Of a DNA stretch of 9,585 nt, positions 1 through 5,917 are shown one piece after another (positions within the stretch are counted from its first letter, which is position 1; every line of letters starts with the position of its first letter). The stretch spans positions 1 to 9,585 of the forward strand of contig CAIPFS010000243.1 of NCBI GenBank assembly GCA_903864375.1, in the 5' to 3' direction. A model generated the notes under the pieces. It had not been told where the DNA came from. It saw only the letters and a program-made list of their open reading frames with translations, and ran no database searches. This stretch comes from an uncultured Verrucomicrobiota bacterium. Lineage in GTDB: Bacteria; Verrucomicrobiota; Verrucomicrobiia; Limisphaerales; UBA9464. The position numbers and the translations under genes were made by a program.

Positions 1-68
1 GCTCAATTGGATAGAGCATTTGACTTCGGATCAAAGGGTTGCAGGTTCAAGTCCTGCCGGATGCACCA
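1..68 (+). tRNA. tRNA-Arg (anticodon TCG), 5' end cut off by the window
   Basis: The window opens inside a tRNA. The D stem is GCTC (1-4) with GAGC (14-17). The anticodon stem is TTTGA (19-23) with TCAAA (31-35), closing a seven-base loop at 24-30 that reads CTTCGGA. This puts T26-C27-G28 at the anticodon, which reads the Arg codon CGA. The T stem is GCAGG (41-45) with CCTGC (53-57) around the loop TTCAAGT. The 3' acceptor strand CGGATGC (58-64) is followed by discriminator A65 and an encoded CCA at 66-68. The 5' acceptor strand and the first bases lie left of the window, so acceptor pairing cannot be checked. Confidence 0.93.
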
Positions 69-216
69 ATTTTCACGCGGTCGACTTGCTCATTCGGGGT
101 TACCCTTCGGAGTCTCGACTCTTGGTTTATCAGGTACCGGGCGGCTCGAGGCATCCAACAACCGCTGATCCCCAATGGTCGTTGCGCGAAATTTCAGCCG
201 GTGATTCCCTGCCTGG

Positions 217-1368
217 ATGTTCGGCTCATCAAAGTATTTTGATTTTGTCAAAGTCATCATCTGCACCCTCGGGATTTGGTGGTCGGCCCAGGCGCAGGAG
301 ACGGCGACTGCAAAGGCGTTTGTGTCCAGTGATGGTTCTTTGAGGAACGTGCAGGTGGTGCGGGGCGGTTCGGGCTATCTTAAGGTTCCTCTGGTCACGT
401 TTGTTGGAAGCGGGCATGGAGCTTCGGCAATTGCCGGGCTTTCAGATGGTACCGTCTCCTCCATCACGATGGTCACGGTGGGAACGGGATATACCAACCC
501 CGTATCGGTTGTGGTGGCGGCACCCGGGGATACCTTGGATCAAGGCCTGGTGGGTTTATACCCATTCGAAGGAAGAGCTGCCGACCTGAGCGGGTTCGGG
601 AACCCTGGGCGGGTTTATGGCCGGAATCGATACGTCGCAGATCGCTTTGGAACACCGGCAAGCGCACTCAGCTTTAACGGCATTGGAGACTACGTGGTGT
701 CGGTGAAACAACTGCCTGATTTGTCGTCCGCGACCGTGAGCTTTTGGGCGGAGTTCGATAGCTGGTTCGGATACCAGTCCCTCTTTTTTGAGGGCGACGG
801 ATCGCCGGGCAAGGACTTTGCCTGCTACTTTGCCGGTTCACCCGTCTTTGTTGTGCGGAGCGATAGTGGCGCCGGGGTGGGCAACTGGATGCCGCCAGTG
901 GGTGCCTGGACCCATTTTGTCGCGGTGGCAAACGCATCCACCCAACGGCTCGAATTGTGGGTCAATGGGCAGCTCCTGACATCCAATACATTTTCCCCAG
1001 GGACCCTTGGAGCCACAAAGAGTTACCATTCCAATTTGTATTTTGGTGCGCGGGCGGAATATGGCGATTGGTTTTTCAATGGGGCACTCGACGACGTTCG
1101 AATTTACGACCATCCCCTGACACCTGCGGAGGTCCAGGCGTTGTATTCCCGCGAACGGGGCCAGGTGAAGCAGGTGGCCATCTCCGTCGCGTCGGTGGTT
1201 GTGACCATGCAGCTGGAAGTGGGAACCACCAACCAACTCCAGGGTTCTGCTGATCTGATTTCATGGAGGCCCTCAGGGGATTCATTCGTCGCCACCAATG
1301 CCATTTCGTCGCTGATTCTGCCGTCGACCAACGGAGTCCGATTCTTTCGCGTTATCCAATTCCCTTAA
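217..1368 (+). CDS. Secreted LamG-domain (concanavalin A-like) protein
   Basis: This is a 383-residue exported protein of unknown specific role. Residues 1-26 look like a Sec signal peptide: Lys6 and Lys12, a hydrophobic stretch 13-24, and a likely cut after A-Q-A26. Residues 27-105 hold two copies of a glycine-rich repeat of the form 'GGSGY...P.VTF.G.G.GA.A...GTV.SI....GTGY', known from many secreted bacterial proteins. Residues 108-305 match a LamG/LamG_3 jelly-roll domain: GLVGLYPFEG opening, ALSFNGIGDYV, AWTHFVAVA, LELWVNGQ, and the closing GALDDVRIYDHPLTPAEVQAL. Residues 310-383 resemble a C-terminal beta module common in Verrucomicrobiota ('QLQGSADLISW ... FFRV'). LamG domains usually bind carbohydrate or protein. 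No catalytic domain is visible and there is no PEP-CTERM tail, so it is not an obvious exosortase substrate. The ATG at 217 is the only in-frame ATG giving a signal peptide; an in-frame stop lies at 202. No clear ribosome binding site is seen. Confidence 0.85.
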   Translation: MFGSSKYFDFVKVIICTLGIWWSAQAQETATAKAFVSSDGSLRNVQVVRGGSGYLKVPLVTFVGSGHGASAIAGLSDGTVSSITMVTVGTGYTNPVSVVVAAPGDTLDQGLVGLYPFEGRAADLSGFGNPGRVYGRNRYVADRFGTPASALSFNGIGDYVVSVKQLPDLSSATVSFWAEFDSWFGYQSLFFEGDGSPGKDFACYFAGSPVFVVRSDSGAGVGNWMPPVGAWTHFVAVANASTQRLELWVNGQLLTSNTFSPGTLGATKSYHSNLYFGARAEYGDWFFNGALDDVRIYDHPLTPAEVQALYSRERGQVKQVAISVASVVVTMQLEVGTTNQLQGSADLISWRPSGDSFVATNAISSLILPSTNGVRFFRVIQFP

Positions 1369-1374
1369 ATCCCC

Positions 1375-1387
1375 GCTCCTTTGGAGC
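1375..1387. terminator. Small hairpin between convergent genes
   Basis: GCTCC (1375-1379) and GGAGC (1383-1387) form a perfect five-pair stem with a three-base TTT loop. It sits in the 31-base gap between the LamG stop (1366-1368) and the TPR protein stop (1400-1402, minus strand). The position suits a shared terminator, but no proper T-run follows on either strand, so the call is weak. Confidence 0.25.
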
Positions 1388-1399
1388 AACCCGCCCTCG

Positions 1400-3367
1400 T
1401 TACAGAGGTGCGCGGGCTTTGGAAGGAACCTCCGCCTTGTCGATGGCGGCGAGACTTTCCCGGAGCTCCGGAGAGTCCGGCAGAACGGCAAGCGATTCGG
1501 TGATGATCCGCCGAGCCTCCTCCCGATTCCCCTCTGAAAAGGCCTTGCGGGCCAGCCACGTCTTGGCCTCGATCGAGGTGTTCGCAATGCCACGATAAAT
1601 GGTTTCGGCCTCTGAATTCCGGTTTTCGGCCAGTGCCATCCGGGCCAGGATCTCCCTGCCCAGGTCCGATTGTGCGAGCAGGGGCTGCTCGGACACGTAG
1701 CGACGAGCGAGGCCGTAGTCCTTCTTTTCACCTGCGTCAATTGCGAGGAGAGATGCAGCTCGAACGCCAGCCGAAGATTGATGTTTTGCCATTCCCTTCA
1801 ACTGCGCGAGAGCTTCGTCGCGCCGCCCGACTTCCAGTAAAAGTTCAGCGCGCACCAATGTGGTGGCGAGGGGCAAGGCACCCGTCCCTAAAAAATCCAG
1901 GGCAGAGCGGGGACTCCGATTCAACCTCAACGCCTGGGCATACGCGGCGGAGAGCGAGTCCGGTTCGCCCACCTCCACCCGTGCTGAACGGCGCAACTGG
2001 ACGGCGGCTTCCCTCCAGCCTGCGGTCAGGAAGACCTGGGAGAATATGTTGGATCCGCGCAAGAGTGCGGCAAATTCCGGCTCGAGCTTCGCCTTGTGAT
2101 CCGGAGCCGTCTGTTCCTCCCGGGCGGCCCTTTCAATCAGGGCATAGAACGGAGGTCGATTGGTCTCGCCCCAGAGACTCTTGAAAACAATGCCCGACGG
2201 ATTAAACGATTGTTTTCGGCGAAAAGAGAGCACCCGTTGCAGGGCTCCTGCCAGATCCGGATCCCAACTTTTAAGCCGTGCCGGCTCGGTGGTCAGGAGG
2301 TCGAGAGCGGACGCCTCGTTTCCGCTTTGCAGGGCCTCCAGGACGCGGAGCCAGAATACTTCCGGACGTTGCGCAGCGTAGGTGCTGGCGTACGGAAGCT
2401 TGTTGAATGCATCTGGATCAAAAAAACGTCCGGGTTTCATCCCGTCGATGAGTTGGACAAGCCGTTCCAGCTCTCCGGACGCGGTCGAAACCGAAGAGAC
2501 GGAGGACGCCGGGCGGAACACCCGTTGAAAAAATCTTACCTTGAGCTGAATGAAATCCGGTGCCGGGTTGGCGGGTGTTTCGATCCAGGTGTCGAGAGCC
2601 AGGTCGTGATTGTGACAGCGCAGGTAAAATTCGGCGAGCTGATCACGCCAATACGAGTTGCCCGGCGCCGCGGCCAGAGCCGAAACATATTCCACACGGG
2701 CGAGCCGGATGTTCCCGATTCGCTCCAAAATCTCACCTCGAGACCAGCGTGCGATGCAATTGGTCGGCTGAAGGGCGACGGCCTGATCCAACAGCCTGCA
2801 GGCCCCGGCCAGATCCCGATTTGCGGTCACAAGCGCCAGTCGCACCAAGCGGGGAACATCCGCCTCCGTTGCGGTTTGACCCGTGCGAAGGAGCTTCTCG
2901 GCTTTGCGATTGTCACCGGTCAGGAGCAGGAGGTCTGCATCCAGCAATCGCCAGGCACCCAATTGATGCTCGCGGCCTCGCCAGGCTGAGCGCACCCGAT
3001 CGTAAGGTGCCGCCATGGTGGCCTGCATGAATCCCCGGGCCAGCAACAACGAGGCAGCCTCATCCTTGAGAACCACGTCCGGATTCCGATCCAACAAGAG
3101 CTCCAGACGCGGAAGAATCTGCAGCCGCGTCACCGCCTGAAGTTGGACCAAAATCCAGGCAGGGTCCTTGGACCTGGCGGAAAACCTATCGGCCAGGGCC
3201 AGCGCCTCATCCGGTTTGCCCGTCTTCAGGCAAATTTGAGCCCGTCCCAGAGCCGTGAGTTCCCGTTGCGCTGCTGTCTTCACACGCCACACCCGGAATC
3301 CAATCCCTCCAGAGATCCCAAGACATGCGATGAGGATCAGGAATATCAGCGGACGGCGGCGTATCAT
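1400..3367 (-). CDS. Membrane-anchored tetratricopeptide-repeat protein
   Basis: This is a 655-residue helical-repeat protein. Residues 2-5 are basic (I-R-R-R), followed by a hydrophobic segment at 7-24, so it is anchored in or exported across the inner membrane. L-I-A-C at residues 12-15 resembles a lipobox, but the hydrophobic stretch continues past the Cys, so a simple membrane anchor is equally likely. The rest is helix-turn-helix repeats of TPR type, clearest at about 38-62 (GRAQICLKTGKPDEALALAD), 141-170, 183-260 and 505-645 (LLEVGRRDEALAQL; AFSEGNREEARRIITESLAVLPDSPEL). A Ser-rich, less regular stretch lies near 285-298. TPR proteins are scaffolds; no enzyme domain is visible. It is divergent from the exosortase, and proteobacterial PEP-CTERM loci often carry a TPR lipoprotein (PrsT), so a related role is possible but inferred from position only. 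The ATG at 3367 was chosen over a TTG at 3457 because it places the hydrophobic segment at the N-terminus. Confidence 0.82.
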   Translation of the reverse strand: MIRRRPLIFLILIACLGISGGIGFRVWRVKTAAQRELTALGRAQICLKTGKPDEALALADRFSARSKDPAWILVQLQAVTRLQILPRLELLLDRNPDVVLKDEAASLLLARGFMQATMAAPYDRVRSAWRGREHQLGAWRLLDADLLLLTGDNRKAEKLLRTGQTATEADVPRLVRLALVTANRDLAGACRLLDQAVALQPTNCIARWSRGEILERIGNIRLARVEYVSALAAAPGNSYWRDQLAEFYLRCHNHDLALDTWIETPANPAPDFIQLKVRFFQRVFRPASSVSSVSTASGELERLVQLIDGMKPGRFFDPDAFNKLPYASTYAAQRPEVFWLRVLEALQSGNEASALDLLTTEPARLKSWDPDLAGALQRVLSFRRKQSFNPSGIVFKSLWGETNRPPFYALIERAAREEQTAPDHKAKLEPEFAALLRGSNIFSQVFLTAGWREAAVQLRRSARVEVGEPDSLSAAYAQALRLNRSPRSALDFLGTGALPLATTLVRAELLLEVGRRDEALAQLKGMAKHQSSAGVRAASLLAIDAGEKKDYGLARRYVSEQPLLAQSDLGREILARMALAENRNSEAETIYRGIANTSIEAKTWLARKAFSEGNREEARRIITESLAVLPDSPELRESLAAIDKAEVPSKARAPL

Positions 3368-3450
3368 GGCTTCAGGTTCCGACAGGAACAGATTAACGGT
3401 TTCATTGGATCTTGAGGGGAAGAAAGACAAAGCACCCCGGAGCACGGACC

Positions 3451-3708
3451 ATGCCAAACACCGCCGGAAGACTTAAACCAACCCTGCCCCCCGTCGGCAC
3501 CTATTATAGAATAACACCTGGAGACACGATTGCGCAAGCCAGTGCACTCAACGCCGGTTGCAATGAGAGTTGCACGACGGCATTGCATTGCAGATGCATT
3601 GCCAATATTGGTTTCCGTTCGGATTCGCTGCTCGACATCGAGACATTTGATGAGCGAAACATCCTGAATACTCCCGATCAGGTATTCGCCGACCTGGTTT
3701 ATCGCTGA
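3451..3708 (+). CDS. Possible small ORF in the divergent region (doubtful)
   Basis: This is an open frame of 85 codons with an ATG at 3451 and GGAG (3439-3442) eight bases upstream, a better ribosome site than most genes here have. The product has a vaguely LysM-like patch near residues 19-35 (YRITPGDTIAQASAL) and four cysteines within residues 37-50 (C-x3-C-x6-C-x-C). Against it: the cysteines come from the TGC-rich palindrome array at 3530-3611, codon third positions look less GC-biased than in the neighbours, there is no signal peptide, and I recognise no family. The array is the more likely explanation for this DNA. Confidence 0.18.
   Translation: MPNTAGRLKPTLPPVGTYYRITPGDTIAQASALNAGCNESCTTALHCRCIANIGFRSDSLLDIETFDERNILNTPDQVFADLVYR
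3503..3508 (-). promoter_or_regulatory. Candidate -10 box for the TPR gene
   Basis: Read on the minus strand, 3508-3503 is TATAAT, an exact sigma-70-type -10 hexamer in a locally AT-rich patch. It would give a 5' leader of about 130 bases before the ATG at 3367. No good -35 hexamer lies 16-18 bases upstream (the sequence there is about AATCGT), so this is a weak call. Confidence 0.28.
3530..3611. promoter_or_regulatory. Palindrome-rich array, candidate upstream activator sites
   Basis: Within 82 bases there are several perfect palindromes or inverted repeats. They are TTGCGCAA (3530-3537), AGTGCACT (3541-3548), TGCAA-N6-TTGCA (3559-3574), ATGCAT (3594-3599) and CCAATATTGG (3602-3611). GCATTG also occurs as direct copies at 3580, 3585 and 3596. 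TGCA appears six times between 3543 and 3598. The array ends about 155 bases and begins about 235 bases upstream of the start site predicted for the sigma-54 promoter at 3738-3755, where enhancer-binding activators of sigma-54 usually sit. The binding protein is unknown, and a role in the divergent TPR promoter is also possible. Confidence 0.42.
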
Positions 3709-3737
3709 AAATATCGTTCATCCCCCGTTTTGGATAG

Positions 3738-3755
3738 TTGGCACGCCGTCTGCTT
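3738..3755 (+). promoter_or_regulatory. Sigma-54 (RpoN) -24/-12 promoter ahead of the exosortase
   Basis: The sequence TTGGCACGCCGTCTGCTT matches the sigma-54 consensus TGGCACG-N4-TTGCW at every position but one (C instead of T at 3750). The invariant GG is at 3740-3741 and the invariant GC at 3752-3753, with exactly the required spacing. The predicted start site is near 3765, just upstream of the ATG pair at 3768 and 3771. It is the only such match I found in a non-coding part of the window. It overlaps a TTG at 3738 that a gene finder could take as the start codon. Confidence 0.55.
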
Positions 3756-3767
3756 CTGCCTCATCTC

Positions 3768-4697
3768 ATGATGTTTTGGGCCGCCAAATTGAGGACAGCA
3801 ACCGGAGGGATTCCGGCGTTGCGTCCGCTCCAGGCGCGGCTCGCCCGAGCCGAGCACTGGGTCGCAACCACGGGACTCGCTGCAGGTGACCTGGTGTTCC
3901 TGACGTCCCTGCTGGCTGCGGCGATTTGGATTTGGATTCGTGATCTGGCATGGCTCTCTGCTTACGAGGAAACAGTCCCCATTCTGGCGGCCGTACCGCT
4001 CTTCGTCTGGCTTGGCGCACCCTGGCGATTCCGGGCGGGTCCCTGGACCCTGGCTCGTCGCCCACTGTGTGTGGTGGCGGTTTTGACCGGTGCCGGTGTT
4101 CTCCTGGACCTGACGATTTTGCTGGCCGCGGCTTGGACGCTCCTACTCTGGTGCTGGATTCAGAAGAGGGCCCTCGGCAATCTTCGACTTCTGAATCGTC
4201 TGGCCATTCTTCCCGCTCTGGCTTTTCCCTGGGTTTCCCTTGACCTCGCCCCCGTGGGCTGGTGGTTCCGACTTTCCGCGGCCTGGGTGGCTGACCACGC
4301 GTACATCATGTCTGGATTCTCCGTGGTCCGCGAAGGAACCAACCTTCTGGTCAATGGGATTCCGATTGAAGTCGCCGCACCCTGCTCCGGAATGAATTCC
4401 TTGCAGGCCATTTTGATGGGCGGTCTCGTGCTCACCTGGATCGAGTTTGGAAAGTCCCGTTCGTATTGGTGGATGGTGGCATCTCTGCCGGTGCTCGCCT
4501 GGGTTGCGAACACGGTGCGTGTCTGCTCGATCATCGCCATGGCGGTCGGCTTCGGTCCTGACGCGGCTCGTGGCACCTGGCATCAGATTGGTGGATGGGC
4601 CGCAGTGCTGGCTGTCATCGCTCTGTGGTCGTTGACAGCCAAGTCGCTGGCCGGAGCGCGCCATTCCCGGTCAACCAAGGCTACTGGAAACCTCTAA
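3768..4697 (+). CDS. Exosortase (exosortase/archaeosortase family transpeptidase)
   Basis: This is a 309-residue polytopic membrane cysteine protease/transpeptidase. The family cleaves C-terminal PEP-CTERM signals of exported surface proteins. About eight hydrophobic segments are visible (near 43-57, 70-85, 101-130 as a pair, 145-165, 207-224, 234-262 and 272-291). The catalytic triad is complete: Cys206 in A-P-C-S-G-M-N-S-L, Arg251 in A-N-T-V-R, and His272 in T-W-H-Q-I-G-G. Length is typical of the single-domain form; the extra C-terminal domain of some EpsI-type fusions is absent. The neighbouring downstream gene encodes a PEP-CTERM protein, a likely substrate. The start is uncertain. ATG 3768 fits the sigma-54 promoter but leaves only a three-base leader. 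TTG 3738 lies inside the -24 element. TTG 3819 has GGAGGG (3804-3809) nine bases upstream and would give 292 residues. The exosortase subfamily cannot be assigned by eye. Confidence 0.9.
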   Translation: MMFWAAKLRTATGGIPALRPLQARLARAEHWVATTGLAAGDLVFLTSLLAAAIWIWIRDLAWLSAYEETVPILAAVPLFVWLGAPWRFRAGPWTLARRPLCVVAVLTGAGVLLDLTILLAAAWTLLLWCWIQKRALGNLRLLNRLAILPALAFPWVSLDLAPVGWWFRLSAAWVADHAYIMSGFSVVREGTNLLVNGIPIEVAAPCSGMNSLQAILMGGLVLTWIEFGKSRSYWWMVASLPVLAWVANTVRVCSIIAMAVGFGPDAARGTWHQIGGWAAVLAVIALWSLTAKSLAGARHSRSTKATGNL

Positions 4698-4747
4698 TGG
4701 CGACCTCTCAAATTTTTAGCAAAACCCTTAATTCGAAAACACGATGA
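4697..4747 (+). CDS. Possible 16-codon linking ORF
   Basis: An ATG at 4697 overlaps the exosortase stop (TAATG), and its TGA at 4745-4747 overlaps the start of the PEP-CTERM gene (ATGA). It encodes MATSQIFSKTLNSKTR and fills the whole gap between the two genes. This could keep ribosomes moving from one gene to the next, which matters because no Shine-Dalgarno site precedes 4744. It may equally be chance in a 46-base gap. Confidence 0.2.
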   Translation: MATSQIFSKTLNSKTR

Positions 4748-5598
4748 ACAAAATGAACAAAAAAATCGCCGTCCTGGCCTCCATGGTGTCCGCCCTGGCT
4801 GCCCTCGGACAAGCCCAGCAGGGTCTGACCATCACCTACTTTGAGAATCCAACGGCGGTCAACTCGACCTTGAAGGACACCACGGTGACGGATTTCAGCT
4901 CGTGGGCCAAAAATGGTGCCGGGGCATATAAGGACCTCACCTGGTCCGGAGTCGGAACCATTGACGAGGTTTACCTCCAAAAGGCGAATTTGTACGGCGG
5001 AGCCACCGGCACCGGGTACTACCCCGTCCAGAGTGCGTCTCCCGGAGGAGTGGGTGGCGGCAACGCCATCGACGAAACGGTAGTCAAGCTGAACAAGCCC
5101 AGTTCCTATTTCGGCTTATGGTGGTCTGCGGGCGATCCTTACAACACACTCTCGTTCTATTCCGGCGACAAACTGGTGGCCACCTTTAACACCAAGACCA
5201 TTCTTGATTCCTTGCCGAAAAGCTATTTCGGCAATCCGACAACCAAATTTCAAGGGCAAGACAGCTCGGAACCGTTCGCGTTCCTCAATGTTTTCGGCAA
5301 GCCTGACGTCACGTGGGACAAAATCGTCTTTGATAATCCCGGCAGTTCTGGTTTCGAATCCGACAACTGGACGGTGCGCTCCCAGGCCTGGGGAAGTCTC
5401 CCGGGCGAAACCGGGGCGGCTCCCGGCATTCACGTGGCCACGGTCACCGGCAATAAAATCACCCTGGTCGCTGCTCCGGAACCGGCCCATGTCGTCGGCA
5501 TCCTGACCGCGGGCGTTCTTGTGGTGGCCATTGCCCGGAAGAAGGGCTCGCAGGTGACCGAGGCCTCCATGACCTCCACCACCGGATTTGCGAGCTGA
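4744..5598 (+). CDS. PEP-CTERM exosortase-dependent surface protein
   Basis: This is a 284-residue exported protein predicted to be processed at the cell surface by the exosortase encoded just upstream. Residues 1-24 form a signal peptide (M-N-K-M-N-K-K, hydrophobic 8-21, likely cut after G-Q-A24). The body has a beta-sandwich domain typical of PEP-CTERM proteins: YFGLWWSAGDPYNTLSFYSG (122-141), YFGNP (161-165), EPFAFLNVFG (176-185), WDKIVFDN (191-198) and FESDN (204-208). These blocks resemble the Npun_F0296-type exosortase-dependent family, by recollection only. The sorting signal is A-P-E-P (244-247), a hydrophobic stretch 248-264 and a basic R-K-K (265-267). A further 17 Ser/Thr-rich residues follow, longer than the usual short end. 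There is no Shine-Dalgarno site; a second ATG at 4753 is possible. It probably shares a transcript with the exosortase. Its function at the surface (matrix, adhesion) is not shown by the sequence. Confidence 0.88.
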   Translation: MNKMNKKIAVLASMVSALAALGQAQQGLTITYFENPTAVNSTLKDTTVTDFSSWAKNGAGAYKDLTWSGVGTIDEVYLQKANLYGGATGTGYYPVQSASPGGVGGGNAIDETVVKLNKPSSYFGLWWSAGDPYNTLSFYSGDKLVATFNTKTILDSLPKSYFGNPTTKFQGQDSSEPFAFLNVFGKPDVTWDKIVFDNPGSSGFESDNWTVRSQAWGSLPGETGAAPGIHVATVTGNKITLVAAPEPAHVVGILTAGVLVVAIARKKGSQVTEASMTSTTGFAS

Positions 5599-5663
5599 AG
5601 GCCTGAGACCACACCCACCGGGATTCCCCCTTCGTTTGGACCACCCGACGAACCCGGAGGACC

Positions 5664-5684
5664 GGCGGGTTCCCGCCACTTTTC
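5664..5684 (+). terminator. Weak rho-independent terminator candidate after the PEP-CTERM gene
   Basis: GGCGG (5664-5668) and CCGCC (5673-5677) pair around the loop GTTC. A short T-run (5680-5683) follows two bases later. The stem is GC-rich but only five pairs and the T-run is four bases, about 65 bases past the stop codon. Confidence 0.3.
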
Positions 5685-5711
5685 GGCCTCATACGCCGGA
5701 TTCCCCATCGA

Positions 5712-5733
5712 TCGGTCGCCGAAAGGCGACCGA
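5712..5733 (+). other. Perfect nine-pair stem-loop with GAAA tetraloop
   Basis: TCGGTCGCC (5712-5720) pairs perfectly with GGCGACCGA (5725-5733), leaving the GNRA-type tetraloop GAAA (5721-5724) closed by C-G. This is about as stable as a stem of this size can be. It could be the main 3' end structure of the exosortase/PEP-CTERM transcript or part of a pheT leader. The nearest T-run is over 20 bases downstream, so it is not a textbook intrinsic terminator. Confidence 0.5.
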
Positions 5734-5886
5734 ACCCGCTGAAAGGAGTCCGGCTTTTTATATGCGTCCGACAGGTCGATCTGTCCGCCTTGAGCAGTGA
5801 GCCCTCGGGAACTGCGCTTCCCGTCGGCGGCACCTGCCGCGGACCGATGCATCGTCCCCAGCCATTTCGCCTTGGTTGTCCCGGGG

Positions 5887-5917
5887 GAAATAGGTTCTAC
5901 TGGGCACCGCCTATTTC
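5887..5917 (+). promoter_or_regulatory. Inverted repeat touching the pheT start codon
   Basis: GAAATAGG (5887-5894) and CCTATTTC (5910-5917) are perfect eight-base inverted arms 15 bases apart; the second arm ends at the base before the pheT ATG. G-rich sequence (5883-5887) lies directly on the outer side of the first arm. It could be a DNA operator, with arm centres 23 bases apart (about two helical turns), or an RNA hairpin that controls or assists initiation. Confidence 0.4.

Larger units (their letters stand above)
5599..5917. other. Non-coding stretch between the PEP-CTERM gene and pheT
   Basis: No credible gene lies in these 319 bases. The stretch holds three structured elements described separately (5664-5684, 5712-5733 and 5887-5917) and a short T-run at 5755-5759. 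No convincing sigma-70 promoter for pheT was found; TTGGTT (5873-5878) and TCTACT (5896-5901), 17 bases apart, are a poor match. I found no Phe-rich leader peptide that would suggest classical pheST attenuation. Confidence 0.6.

Noticed and set aside
1..216. tRNA-Arg as an integration site for a mobile element
   Set aside because: No integrase gene, no repeated tRNA 3' end and no atypical gene block is seen downstream.
228..252. ATCAAA-N4-TTTGAT plus a further TCAAA, operator-like
   Set aside because: It lies within the first codons of the LamG protein, encoding its signal-peptide start; a short AT-rich chance palindrome is the simpler reading.
2096..2989. 297-codon open frame on the plus strand
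   Set aside because: It lies entirely antisense to the TPR protein, has an arginine-rich, low-order composition and no recognisable family. It is a shadow of the real gene in GC-rich DNA.
3368..3457. N-terminal extension of the TPR protein from TTG 3457
   Set aside because: It would bury the hydrophobic anchor 36 residues in and adds an unremarkable segment; the ATG at 3367 gives a normal signal or anchor.
5763..5801. Short frame from ATG 5763 as a pheT attenuation leader peptide
   Set aside because: Its 12 codons contain no phenylalanine, so it cannot act as a Phe-sensing leader.
5902..5916. GGGCACCGCC-type sequence as a second sigma-54 site before pheT
   Set aside because: The GC pair required at the -12 position is missing at the correct spacing.
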